From Gilliamella bombicola (GTDB lineage: Bacteria > Pseudomonadota > Gammaproteobacteria > Enterobacterales > Orbaceae): a stretch of DNA of 64,000 bases. The stretch is from positions 1 through 64,000 of the forward strand of contig NZ_FMAQ01000009.1 of assembly GCF_900094945.1 (NCBI RefSeq), given 5' to 3'. Under the pieces are notes generated by a model. It was not told where the DNA came from, searched no databases, and saw nothing but the letters and a program-made list of their open reading frames with translations. The position numbers were made by a program, and so were the translations under genes. This document shows, one piece after another, positions 53,274 to 62,126 of this stretch. Within the stretch, counting starts at the first letter, position 1. Each line of letters begins with the position of its first letter.

Positions 53274-54888
53274 AACCTACGCCCTAAATCTTTTTCAATT
53301 TCACCGTAGTCTAAATCAGATACAGTTCTTATTATCATCACCGAAGTCATTTCGCGTAGCGAAATCGGCGACGTTGTCGGCAAGGTTATCGCCGATTCCC
53401 AAATTGTTATCTAAAACTTCATTATTATCTAAATCTGCATTGGTCTTTGCTCTATTGTTGTTATTGTCGTATAAGCAGGATACAGAGGCGTTGACGGTAA
53501 AGACAACCAATACTATTTACGGTAGTGCACCGTATTTAACGTTTGATGGAGGACCGACAAAGGTAACCGATACAGACACCTTTTTGGCAATAGAGTTGCC
53601 GGATGGTAGAACTATCACGCCTTCAACTAACACATCGAGTTCGACAAACCCGATAAGGTTACCCAATGGTAATTTTACATTTAATGATATTCATATGGTG
53701 TTGCCGTCGGGTTCAGATAGCATAAGTCTCAACAATTTAATTACCCAAGGGAAGTGGGGAGATGATGATGGAGATGGACAGGGAGTCAATGGAGTTACCG
53801 CATCAGGGAGTATAGATTTAATAATAAAGGATAAAGATGGCAATACCATTAATCGTAGTGATTCATTAAGTATATGTGGTGCCCCTTATAAAGTAACTTT
53901 AAGTAGTACAGGAGGGAATTTAGTTACGCAGTATGGTGTGCCGAATAGGAGTACGTTTGGAGGGGGTACAGCGGAGTATTATATCACTTTGTCGTCGCCA
54001 GTTATTTGTTCGGTCAGGCCGAATTTGTTGTTGGGTGGCACAACTGGTATAGATTCTCGCGACGGCCCTTACCGAGCAGGCCCATCTAACATATGGAATC
54101 CTGATAAGGGCTTTTTAGTTCAGTCAACGAGTTCATTATCTTACGACCGAAATTTTCCTACAACCGGTTCAGATGGATTGTATTTTGATTTGGATATTGG
54201 TGGGATAGATGGAAGTCAGTTGAGTTGGTCTATTTACACAAGTGGTGATATCAGTGCAACGGTGATATGGACAAGGCCGCGTTCAGGCTCACATCAAGAC
54301 CCATTTATGGGAACAGTTCAAAACGACGCTTGGATTAGAAATAAATCACGGAACGTAACACGGGTAACGTTGAATGGTCCTAGGGCGAGTAGTAGTCAGA
54401 TAAATTCAAATTATCCTAGTTCACTTAGACGTCCATCTTTGCCGCAGACCTTTGAGTTGGTGGGTAGGGATAGAAGTGGTAATGAGGTGAAGTATGGATT
54501 TGTGTTGAGGCAGTGGTTCGTCAATCGGGACGTTCAAATGGCTCACGTTTCTAATCAAGCCACATGGTGTAATAGTTTGGGTTATCGTATGCCAAGGGTA
54601 AGTGATTTAACCAATGCGAAGTGTGGTGTAGATAATAGTTGGTTCCCATGTGTAAATGGCATAGATGGCGCCAGTCCGTCGTCAGATGGTTATTATTACC
54701 AGCGTCACATAGGGGCGGGTTTTTTCACAGAGTGGGGCTCTATGGGTTACTCCTCTGATGCAGGCTTCGTCGATGGTGTCTACTGGACGAGTGATGCAAC
54801 AGGTAGCAACCAGTTCTTTGTCTCCTCGGGCACCGGCGCCGTCCGCAGCGATAGCAGTGGCTACTATACTGTTTGTACCGCACCTTAG
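53242..54888 (+). CDS. Putative exported adhesin-like protein with lectin-like C-terminus
   Basis: 548 aa, function not recognised with certainty. A hydrophobic run KSALVFALLLLLSYK near 65-79 could be a signal segment, so the true start may be later or alternate. The body is Ser/Thr/Gly-rich and beta-like. The C-terminus (WCNSLGYRMPRVSDL, then VYWTSDATGSNQFFVSSGTGAV) resembles DUF1566/lectin-like ends of enterobacterial invasin-type proteins. The 5' end carries 7-bp tandem repeats (GGCATCT); the best ribosome site serves an out-of-frame ATG at 53228. Flanked on both sides by repeat arms. The 3' end is visibly more GC-rich than the rest. Confidence 0.6.
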   Translation: MASGIWHLACQTYALNLFQFHRSLNQIQFLLSSPKSFRVAKSATLSARLSPIPKLLSKTSLLSKSALVFALLLLLSYKQDTEALTVKTTNTIYGSAPYLTFDGGPTKVTDTDTFLAIELPDGRTITPSTNTSSSTNPIRLPNGNFTFNDIHMVLPSGSDSISLNNLITQGKWGDDDGDGQGVNGVTASGSIDLIIKDKDGNTINRSDSLSICGAPYKVTLSSTGGNLVTQYGVPNRSTFGGGTAEYYITLSSPVICSVRPNLLLGGTTGIDSRDGPYRAGPSNIWNPDKGFLVQSTSSLSYDRNFPTTGSDGLYFDLDIGGIDGSQLSWSIYTSGDISATVIWTRPRSGSHQDPFMGTVQNDAWIRNKSRNVTRVTLNGPRASSSQINSNYPSSLRRPSLPQTFELVGRDRSGNEVKYGFVLRQWFVNRDVQMAHVSNQATWCNSLGYRMPRVSDLTNAKCGVDNSWFPCVNGIDGASPSSDGYYYQRHIGAGFFTEWGSMGYSSDAGFVDGVYWTSDATGSNQFFVSSGTGAVRSDSSGYYTVCTAP

Positions 54889-55116
54889 TTTTTAGCGTTT
54901 ATTCCTTAATCCTTGGGCCGCGGGGGCGGTTATGGTACCTGAGAGGATAATCTATCAAAGAATAAAGCCCCCGCGTCAGTTGGGGCACTTTTCCTTAGGG
55001 TTGCGCTGTTGCGGCGAAGCCACAATCGCGCCGTCCCCCGCCGCCGACGCTGAAAGTGTCGATGGCAATCCTAGTGGATAATGCTGTGGCGGTTTAAATT
55101 TGTGGTCTATTTATAG
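54889..55116. other. GC-rich structured region after the surface-protein gene
   Basis: No gene. CGCGGGGGC (near 54918) and GCCCCCGCG (near 54968) form a 9-bp inverted repeat with a ~45-nt loop, followed by another GC-rich stretch with a CGAC...GTCG hairpin (near 55045). It contrasts sharply with the AT-rich surroundings. Confidence 0.5.
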
Positions 55117-55475
55117 TACGGCAAGGTTGACCTTGGGTGAACAAAATAGCTACAGTGACCACGTCCGAGCAAAGGGAATTAAAGCGAATTCCCTTTGCAA
55201 TCCCACGCTTTGGCTACAGAATGTGGCCTGCGGCTGCCCGACGCCGCCGCTCGGTCTTAACGCACCGTTTGTGGACGCGCTCCCGGCGCACCACAAACTC
55301 GCCAAACGTCCTGTTTGGCGTGCTAACCTCACTCTGTTGTCGGCACATTCTGACGCCGGAACAAGACAGACAACATAATCTTAGGTGTTTTTTGGTGAGT
55401 TATTTTTGTGTTAAAAAGCAATGTAATTACATCCAAAAAGTGGTCAGGAAATTTATTGATTTTATTGAAGTTTTT
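55117..55475 (+). repeat. Repeat-arm copy (left end missing)
   Basis: Matches the unit 52459-52993 from the GACCTTGGGTGAACAAAATAG word onward, but lacks the middle ~65 bp (GTATCATCC... and CAAATTTGTTCC stems) and the outer terminal repeat. Ends with the terminal repeat at 55443-55475. Leads straight into a CRISPR leader. Confidence 0.75.
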
Positions 55476-55720
55476 GTTTTGCCGTTTTCAAGCTAAATCA
55501 ATCAATTAAACAACCTAAGCAAAGCGCCGACTACAACAAATCAACAAAACCACAAATAGCGCCCTAATAACAGCAAATTAACCGCTCCAAACCCTTTTTT
55601 TAACGACAATTTAAAATTAAATAAAATCAATAAATTATAAAACACCTCAAAAAAAGGGTTTTCAAAACCAAAATTGTTGTTTATCTTTATACAGCAAGAT
55701 TTATCAAATCTTGAGTTCTA
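55476..55720 (+). promoter_or_regulatory. CRISPR leader of mini-array 2
   Basis: Near-identical to 231-476, with the same AAACCCTTTTTTT (55589-55601) / AAAAAAAGGGTTT (55649-55661) inverted repeat and the TTTATACAGCAAGATTTATC word before the first repeat. Confidence 0.65.
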
Positions 55721-55928
55721 CCTTAACGCCGTGTAGGCGGTTTAGAAAGCTGAGTCAGAAAAAACTTGGATAGCGCCCAACCTTAACGCCGTGTAGGCGG
55801 TTTAGAAAGTTGAAAATAGTAATCCCTGTTGATATCGCACCCTTAACGCCGTGTAGGCGGTTTAGAAATCCGGCGGGGTGGTTTGAGTGCAACGGCGCTC
55901 CCTTAACGCCGTGTAGGCATTTAATTGA
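55721..55928 (+). CRISPR. Type I-F-like CRISPR mini-array 2 (3 spacers)
   Basis: Intact 28-bp repeats at 55721-55748, 55781-55808 and 55841-55868 share the core ACGCCGTGTAGGCGG; the terminal repeat at 55901 decays after TAGGC into ATTTAATT. Spacers 55749-55780, 55809-55840 and 55869-55900 are 32 nt each and differ from those of array 1. The third spacer is very GC-rich for this genome, pointing to foreign origin. No cas gene nearby. Confidence 0.85.
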
Positions 55929-55969
55929 AATAAATTATATAATTATAAAAAACAATATCTTCCAAAAAA

Positions 55970-56331
55970 GATGGTTATGTTGTTTGTCCTATTCCGGCGT
56001 CAGAATGTGCCGACAACAGAGCGAGGTTAGCACGCCAAACAGGGATGTTTGGCGAGTTTGTGGTGCGCCGGGAGCGCGTCCACAAACGGTGCGTCAAGAC
56101 CGAGCGTCGGCGTCGGGCAGCCGCAGGCCACATTCTGCAGCCAAAGCGTGGGTTGTCAGGGAATTCGCTTTAATTCCCTGACTCGGACGTGGTCACTGTA
56201 GCTATTTTATCCACCCAAGGTCAAAACGTCCGAAACCACCGCACCCAATCCATCCTATTCACCAACCCAAAAAGGCCTGATTTTCCGCCCAAAAATCAGT
56301 CAGAAAACATATTGATTTTATTAAAGTTTTT
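55970..56331 (-). repeat. Repeat-arm copy (inverted)
   Basis: Inverted relative to 55117-55475 and parallel to 735-1175; outer terminal repeat at 56299-56331. It also lacks the ~65-bp middle segment missing from 55117-55475, so the two arms of cassette 2 match each other better than those of cassette 1. Confidence 0.75.
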
Positions 56332-56364
56332 ATTTTGTGTTTTTACATAAAAACCTACATAAAA

Positions 56365-56394
56365 AAACAGCAGCCAAATAGCTGCTGTTTTTTT
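56365..56394. terminator. Terminator of pgm
   Basis: AAACAGCAGC (56365-56374) pairs with GCTGCTGTTT (56381-56390), with T-runs on both strands. Confidence 0.85.
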
Positions 56395-56414
56395 ATTGCA
56401 TTTGTTTTTTTCGA

Positions 56415-58052
56415 TTATTTAATCGCTTTAGCCACAATTTGTTGCGCCTCTTGCTGTAACGTATTTAAATGCTCATTACTTATAAAGCTTTCAGCATAAA
56501 TTTTGTAAGCATCTTCTGTTCCAGAAGGACGAGCGGCAAACCAGCCATTTTTAGTTATCACTTTAAGTCCACCAATTGCAGCATTGTTAGCCGGTGCAGT
56601 GGTTAGGCATTGAGTGATCTTTTCACCGGCTAGGTTGTCGGTGGTTAGTTGGCTGGCATCAAGTTTAGCTAGTTTTTGTTTTTCGCTAAACGATGCAGGC
56701 GCTTGGATTCGTCCATAATAAGAAACACCAAATTTATCTTCGAGTTCTTGGTACTGTTCTTGTGGGTTTTTGCCCATTTTGGCTGTCATTTCGGCTGCAA
56801 GTAGGCATAGGATAATACCATCTTTGTCGGTTGCCCATACTTTGCCGTTGGTTCTTAAAAACGATGCACCTGCGCTTTCTTCGCCTGCAAAGCCTAGCTT
56901 GCCGTTGTAAAGCCCATCGGCATACCATTTAAATCCAACAGGGTATTCTAGGTATTTTTTGTTGAGGCTGTTTGCCACGCGGTCGATCATCGAGCTTGTA
57001 ACTAGTGTTTTGCCAATAGCGATATCTTTGTGCCATTGTGGACGATTTTGGAATAAGTAATTGACACAAGTTGATAGGTAGGCATTTGGGTTCATTAGTC
57101 CTTTAGGTGTGACAATACCATGGCGGTCAAAGTCGGTATCATTGCCAAAGGCTAAATCAAATTGGTCTTTTAATTTTAATAACCCTGCCATGGCCCAGCG
57201 ACTTGAGCAGTCCATTCGAATCACTTCGTCATGATCTAGGTGCATAAAGCTGAATGTTGGATCGACTTTGTTATTTACAATATTGAGGTTGATACCGTAT
57301 TTTTCGGCTATTCGAGGCCAATAGGTGATGCCAGCACCGCCCAGTGGGTCAACGCCAATTTGTAGCGATGATGATTTGATCAGCGCTAAATCTAAAATAT
57401 TTTCAAGGTCGTTGATGTAGTCAGTTTCGTACTCTTTGGTATGAATGTAATTTGAATTAATAGCCTTGTCTAAAGTTACGCGCTTGACTTCATTGAGTTT
57501 GTTTTTTAATAGTTCGTTGGCGCGGTTTTCAATTTGTTTGGTGATGTCCGTATCAGCAGGACCGCCATTGGTTGGGTTGTATTTTATTCCGCCATCTTCT
57601 GGTGGATTGTGCGATGGGGTTATTACAATGCCGTCGGCTAGTTGAGTTTGTTTGCCTTGGTTGTAGGTTAAAATAGCATGCGATATCACAGGCGTTGGTG
57701 TATAACCCCAATCTTGCGCCATGACAACTGTTTGTTCGTTGGCAACAAAGACTTCAAGCACTGATTTTAATGCGAGTTCTGATAATGCATGAGTATCTTG
57801 CCCTATAAAGCATGGCCCTGTGATATTGTTGGTTTTGCGGTATTCGGCAATGGCTTGAGCTACAGCTAGTATATGTGCTTCGTTAAATGTGCCTTTGTTT
57901 GAACTGCCACGATGGCCAGAGGTGCCAAATATGACTAGTTGGCTAGCATTATCCGTGTCAGGTTGAATTTGATAATAGTTATTTCGTAATGTTTCAACGT
58001 TAATAAGATCTGATGGTTGAGCTAACATTCCTGCGCGGTTTTGCTTGGCCAT
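56415..58052 (-). CDS. pgm: Phosphoglucomutase (alpha-D-glucose-specific)
   Basis: 545 aa (E. coli 546). The phosphoserine loop [11 protein letters not shown] is near 146, the Mg site DTDFDRHG near 305, the sugar loop [11 protein letters not shown] and the phosphate loop [12 protein letters not shown]. Interconverts glucose 1- and 6-phosphate. Downstream of seqA, the enterobacterial order. Confidence 0.97.
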   Translation of the reverse strand: MAKQNRAGMLAQPSDLINVETLRNNYYQIQPDTDNASQLVIFGTSGHRGSSNKGTFNEAHILAVAQAIAEYRKTNNITGPCFIGQDTHALSELALKSVLEVFVANEQTVVMAQDWGYTPTPVISHAILTYNQGKQTQLADGIVITPSHNPPEDGGIKYNPTNGGPADTDITKQIENRANELLKNKLNEVKRVTLDKAINSNYIHTKEYETDYINDLENILDLALIKSSSLQIGVDPLGGAGITYWPRIAEKYGINLNIVNNKVDPTFSFMHLDHDEVIRMDCSSRWAMAGLLKLKDQFDLAFGNDTDFDRHGIVTPKGLMNPNAYLSTCVNYLFQNRPQWHKDIAIGKTLVTSSMIDRVANSLNKKYLEYPVGFKWYADGLYNGKLGFAGEESAGASFLRTNGKVWATDKDGIILCLLAAEMTAKMGKNPQEQYQELEDKFGVSYYGRIQAPASFSEKQKLAKLDASQLTTDNLAGEKITQCLTTAPANNAAIGGLKVITKNGWFAARPSGTEDAYKIYAESFISNEHLNTLQQEAQQIVAKAIK

Positions 58053-58155
58053 TTTTTAATCCTCTTTCATAAAATAGTATTTTTATAATGGCTAAAAACG
58101 TGAATGAGTTAGAAGGGATCGCGTTTTTAGCTTTTATTCGTTTTTATTTGTCCGG

Positions 58156-58659
58156 TTAAGGTAAAAAAGCATTGGTGACTTGGTTTATCATCGTTTCGGA
58201 TATGCCCATGTCACTCATTATTGATTCTATAATATATTGTTTTCTGGCAGTGTTGGTGTTGCTAATAACCCAATAAGGTGTGCCAATGATTTCACGGGGT
58301 TTGGTGTTTTTACCTGATGTTTCTAGCAATTGTTTGTCTTTGGCCAAATATTGGCGTTTGCTGCCGTGTAATGAGGTGGCCGCAATGGCAAAGAGTGCTG
58401 GGTTGTAGTTATACAGTGCACTAAGTAATAATATAAAGCGATTAATAATGGATTTTTCATTTGTGAAGGTATCGCTGGTTAATAAGTCATTAAAAGGCGT
58501 ATAATGGCTTTCTTTTTGTGCGGTGATATTTTGTTTTGCCAAGGTTGGCTGATCTATTTTCAATAAACGTCGTAATATACTTGATGCATTTTCGCCGATG
58601 TGTTTAGTTTGGCCGGCAATAAATTGGTATAATTCTTCGTCGATTTCTATCGTTTTCAT
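58156..58659 (-). CDS. seqA: Replication initiation regulator SeqA
   Basis: 167 aa (E. coli 181). The N-terminal multimerisation motif MKTIEIDEELYQFIAGQTKHIGE is followed by a C-terminal DNA-binding domain with GTPYWVISNTNTARKQ. Binds hemimethylated GATC sites and sequesters oriC, which implies Dam methylation in this host. 103 bp upstream of pgm. Confidence 0.95.
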   Translation of the reverse strand: MKTIEIDEELYQFIAGQTKHIGENASSILRRLLKIDQPTLAKQNITAQKESHYTPFNDLLTSDTFTNEKSIINRFILLLSALYNYNPALFAIAATSLHGSKRQYLAKDKQLLETSGKNTKPREIIGTPYWVISNTNTARKQYIIESIMSDMGISETMINQVTNAFLP

Positions 58660-58681
58660 TGTGTTACATGTGCCTATTAAA

Positions 58682-58867
58682 TTATTTTACGGGACATCCT
58701 AAAGCAGGAGTGCTGTCTAAATGCAAATTATTCGCCGATGAGTGGTTTAAACAATTATTTGATGGTTGTTTTAATTCAGCACTATCATTTTTTTTGGGCG
58801 CTTGATTTGCATCATGGCAAGCCGTTATCATAACTGATAATATTAATGGAAAAAATAACCGTTTCAT
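58682..58867 (-). CDS. Small predicted lipoprotein
   Basis: 61 aa. The signal peptide ends in the lipobox ITAC (Cys17). The mature part is Asn/Ser-rich with two more cysteines and no recognisable domain. Ends 22 bp before seqA starts, so it may be co-transcribed. Function unknown. Confidence 0.6.
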   Translation of the reverse strand: MKRLFFPLILSVMITACHDANQAPKKNDSAELKQPSNNCLNHSSANNLHLDSTPALGCPVK

Positions 58868-59037
58868 ATACTCATTGTTCGCTCTATAAACTATTGCGCT
58901 GAGTATAACCTAACTTAAGGATAAATTGTATTGGCTATTGATAAAATAATGAAAATGATGTTGTCGTTTTTCAAAAACGATATTATCCTAAACAAGGTAT
59001 AATGAGTAAGATACCGATATTATATGAGGAATTAATT

Positions 59038-59535
59038 ATGAAAAAAATCGTCACATTAGCTATTTTAGCTACAATTTTATCTGGATGTAGCAATAGTGAT
59101 CTTTATTCTGGCGATGTTTATACTGCTGATCAAGCAAAACAAGTTCAGCAAGTGAGTTATGGTACAGTTGTTTCAGTACGTCCTGTTAAAATTCAAGCTA
59201 ATGCATCATCAGACGGTAAGAGCGAAAACGTAGCAGGTAACTTAGGCGGTGCGGTTTTAGGTGGTGTATTAGGTAATACTATTGGTGGTGGTACTGGTCG
59301 AGTGCTAGCTGTTGCAACCGGTGCTATTGGTGGTGCAATTTTGGGTGATACCATTCAAGATAAAACTAGTCAAGCTAGTGCTGTTGAATTAGAAATTAAA
59401 CAAGAAAACGGATCAAATATTGTTATTGTACAAAAAGGTTCAGCTAAAGATTTCTTTGCTGGTCAAGCGGTTCGTTTAGTTACTAACGGTAAGAAAATTA
59501 GTGCATCACCACGTTATAACAACCAATCAAAATAA
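59038..59535 (+). CDS. slyB: SlyB/Pcp-type outer-membrane lipoprotein
   Basis: 165 aa (E. coli SlyB 155). Lipobox LSGC, then the glycine-zipper segment NLGGAVLGGVLGNTIGGGTG and C-terminal SH3-like strands. GAGGAA before ATG 59038 decides the start over 59002. In enterobacteria SlyB is a PhoPQ-regulated envelope-stress lipoprotein; regulation here is unknown. Confidence 0.88.
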   Translation: MKKIVTLAILATILSGCSNSDLYSGDVYTADQAKQVQQVSYGTVVSVRPVKIQANASSDGKSENVAGNLGGAVLGGVLGNTIGGGTGRVLAVATGAIGGAILGDTIQDKTSQASAVELEIKQENGSNIVIVQKGSAKDFFAGQAVRLVTNGKKISASPRYNNQSK

Positions 59536-59564
59536 TCACTAATTGAAAATATAATACTTGATTT

Positions 59565-59590
59565 TGCTCATCTTGATGATGAGCATTATA
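59565..59590 (+). terminator. Terminator-like hairpin after slyB
   Basis: TGCTCATC (59565-59572) pairs with GATGAGCA (59578-59585). Weak T-run. Confidence 0.5.
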
Positions 59591-59737
59591 TTTAGTTGAG
59601 TGAGTGGCGATCTGTTTTTTATCCATCATTATTCTTCATACATGTCTCCCTTTCAATAACAAAAATTTGCCTGTCTAAATACTAACGTATAAACTCTATG
59701 TGATTTTTATTTGTTATGTTTAAAGGAACAATAAGCA

Positions 59738-60145
59738 ATGCGTATTTTACACACGATGATCCGAGTTGGTGATTTGCAGCGTTCGATCGATTTTTATACC
59801 CGTGTAATGGGGATGCGAGTGCTAAGAACAAGCGAAAACACACAATATAAATATTCATTAGCCTTTGTCGGCTATGGCGATGAGACAACGAGCTCAGTTA
59901 TTGAGCTAACTTATAATTGGGACACAGATACATATGATCATGGAACGGCATTTGGTCATATTGCTATTGGTGTTGATGATGTCGCCCAAATGTGTCACGC
60001 CGTTAAGCAAGCCGGAGGTAAAGTAACACGCGAAGCAGGGCCAGTAAAAGGTGGTTCAACGATTATTGCTTTTGTTGAAGATCCTGATGGTTACAAGTTA
60101 GAGCTGATTCAAAACGATCAGGCTGATCAAGCCTTAGGTCATTAA
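59738..60145 (+). CDS. gloA: Lactoylglutathione lyase (glyoxalase I)
   Basis: 135 aa, the E. coli length. Metal ligands are visible at H5 ([11 protein letters not shown]), the Glu in VIELTYNW, the His in [10 protein letters not shown] and the Glu in YKLELIQ. Isomerises the methylglyoxal-glutathione adduct. Convergent with gmk. Confidence 0.96.
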   Translation: MRILHTMIRVGDLQRSIDFYTRVMGMRVLRTSENTQYKYSLAFVGYGDETTSSVIELTYNWDTDTYDHGTAFGHIAIGVDDVAQMCHAVKQAGGKVTREAGPVKGGSTIIAFVEDPDGYKLELIQNDQADQALGH

Positions 60146-60158
60146 CCGATCCTAATAG

Positions 60159-60190
60159 TATATCGCCGGTGTTTTGGCGATATATTTTGT
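60159..60190. terminator. Bidirectional terminator gloA/gmk
   Basis: TATATCGCC (60159-60167) pairs with GGCGATATA (60176-60184), followed by TTTTGTTTTT. Confidence 0.75.
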
Positions 60191-60192
60191 TT

Positions 60193-60873
60193 TTAATTCG
60201 ATTGAGTACTCAATAAATCAGCTAATAATTGTTTGTTGATAATTGCTTGTTTTTGTTGCTCTAAGCTAGCCGCGGTAATGATTGCGTTTAATGCGTTTAA
60301 TGAAGCATCAAAATCATCATTAATAATGATATAGTCGTATTCGTTATAATGCGAAATTTCGGCTTGCGCTTTTTGCATTCTTTTGGCTATGACGGCACTG
60401 TTATCTTGGCCACGTTTTATTAGGCGGTTTTCTAGCTCTTTTAGCGAAGGTGGTAATATAAAGATGCTTTTTGCTTGAGGCATTTTTTTGCGTACTTGCC
60501 GTGCACCTTGCCAGTCAATATCTAAAAAGACATTAATTCCTTGTGATAGGCTTTGTTCTATTTCTGCTTTGGATGTGCCGTAATAGTGGTCAAATACGTT
60601 GGCATATTCTACAAATGCATTTTTATCAATTAAGGATTCAAAGTGTTTATGATCGACAAAATAATAATGTTCGCCATGTGTTTCACCAGGTCGTGGTTCG
60701 CGTGTTGTATGCGAAATTGACACTTTGGCTTGATGTGGTTGTTGGTTTAGATAAGCACGAATAAGGCTTGATTTACCTGCACCACTAGGCGCAGAGATGA
60801 TAAATAGAGTTCCTGTATACATAGATATGTTTGCCACGTTGGTTGCTATTGAGTTATTTGTTTTTATTGCCAT
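60193..60873 (-). CDS. gmk: Guanylate kinase
   Basis: 226 aa from ATG 60873, or 209 aa from ATG 60822, which matches the family length (E. coli 207); neither has a clear ribosome site. Walker [16 protein letters not shown]-binding [14 protein letters not shown]-type segment, and [11 protein letters not shown] are diagnostic. GMP to GDP in nucleotide metabolism. Confidence 0.95.
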   Translation of the reverse strand: MAIKTNNSIATNVANISMYTGTLFIISAPSGAGKSSLIRAYLNQQPHQAKVSISHTTREPRPGETHGEHYYFVDHKHFESLIDKNAFVEYANVFDHYYGTSKAEIEQSLSQGINVFLDIDWQGARQVRKKMPQAKSIFILPPSLKELENRLIKRGQDNSAVIAKRMQKAQAEISHYNEYDYIIINDDFDASLNALNAIITAASLEQQKQAIINKQLLADLLSTQSN

Positions 60874-61024
60874 TAATACAAGTTAAACGATATTATAGCA
60901 AAATTTGGCAATATATTGTGGCTTATTGTTAGTTGAGTAGCTTAATTTAGTGTTTAGGTTTTCGTTTATAAGCACTTTGTTACTTGTTTGCAATATTCTG
61001 TATAGGTGTATGTTATCGTAAGGG

Positions 61025-61726
61025 ATGATTATGTCTTTGACTTTTAAAGATGGCGTTTATGCGTGTATTCCAACGTTATTAGGCTATATTGGTATTGGCA
61101 TTGCTGCAGGGGTTGTGGGTAAGTCGGCAAATCTATCTGTGTTTGAAATTACATTACTGGCTATTATTGTTTATGCTGGTGCATCGCAATTTATTATTGC
61201 GGGTTTGATGATGGTGGCTACACCTGTTTCAGCTATTATTTTTACTGTTTTTTTAGTTAATTCCCGTCATTTTTTAATGAGTATGGCAACAGCGCCAGCT
61301 TTTCGTAAATTTTCATTTTTAAATAATATCGGTATTGGTAGTTTGTTAACCGACGAAAGCTTTGCTGTTGTGATGAATGCCATTGCCAATAAAGTACCTG
61401 TAAATGCTGCTTGGATGCATGGGCTTAATGTTACGGCTTATTTGACTTGGATTATGTCTTGCTTTTTAGGTGCGGTAATCGGTGAATGGTTACCCGATCC
61501 TAACTTGTTTGGTTTAGATTATGCCTTAGTTGCCATGTTTATTGGTTTACTTTATTTGCAATTGATTGGTGATAAAAGTAAGAGCCTTAAAAATTGACTG
61601 TTAGTAATGGTTACCGTTGCTGTTATGTTAATTTTGTTAATGCGTTTTGTGTCACCTGAAATGGCGATTTTAATTAGCACTTTTGGTGGCTGTTTTATGG
61701 GTATGGCAATGGAGCGTGATGGATGA
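61025..61726 (+). pseudogene. azlC: AzlC-family branched-chain amino acid exporter subunit, interrupted by TGA
   Basis: Codons 1-190 encode an AzlC permease (GIAAGVVGKSANLSVFEITLLA, YAGASQFI, NSRHFLMSMA). An in-frame TGA at 61595-61597 stops it, but the same frame continues for 42 codons (LLVMVTVAVMLILLMRF...MAMERDG) to TGA 61724-61726, giving 233 codons, the usual family length. The second stop overlaps azlD's ATG (ATGA). So the ancestral gene was full length; a Trp TGG to TGA change is the simplest cause. The short protein would lack the last membrane helix. Confidence 0.8.
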
Positions 61727-62046
61727 CAGTTTATAGTCTAATGATTATTTTAGGTTGTGGCCTAGTTACTTGGTTGCCAAGAGTAATTCCTTTTATGTTG
61801 GTTCGAAAGTTGCAGTTGCCAAATGTGGTGATTCGTTTTTTGTCGTATGTACCTTTGTGTATTTTAACTGCACTGTTTGTGCAAAATCTGTTTGTGGCAA
61901 AAGAGGGGCAGTTTCCTAGTTTCCATGTGGAATATTGTTTGGCGACAATTCCAACTGTCATTGTTGCTGTTATTACGAAAAACTTAATGTGTATTGTAGT
62001 TGCAGGTATGTGCTTTATGGCACTGATTCGTTATTTTGTGGTTTAA
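61723..62046 (+). CDS. azlD: AzlD-family partner of AzlC
   Basis: 107 aa with four membrane helices; WLPRVIPFMLVRKLQLP is the AzlD/YgaH motif. ATG 61723 overlaps the distal azlC stop, so translation was coupled to full-length azlC. With the azlC break, expression or function may be reduced. Confidence 0.88.
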   Translation: MTVYSLMIILGCGLVTWLPRVIPFMLVRKLQLPNVVIRFLSYVPLCILTALFVQNLFVAKEGQFPSFHVEYCLATIPTVIVAVITKNLMCIVVAGMCFMALIRYFVV

Positions 62047-62097
62047 TTTAGGTCAATTGAACTGACGTTTATTGTTGTTTTTGTGAACTGTTAAAAT

Positions 62098-62125
62098 AAA
62101 ACAGGGCTATTTGCCCTGTTTTTTT
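62098..62125. terminator. Bidirectional terminator azlD/hemY
   Basis: AACAGGGC (62100-62107) pairs with GCCCTGTT (62113-62120) followed by TTTTTT; A-run on the other side. Confidence 0.85.
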
Positions 62126-62126
62126 G

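Noticed and set aside
53242-55116. Diversity-generating retroelement with the lectin-like gene as target
   Set aside because: The GC-rich tail and the following hairpin are suggestive, but no reverse transcriptase, no template repeat and no adenine-biased codon pattern are visible.
52459-56331. Composite transposon carrying the surface protein and CRISPR array
   Set aside because: The outer arms are inverted, but no transposase or target duplication is seen; kept as a hypothesis within the findings only.
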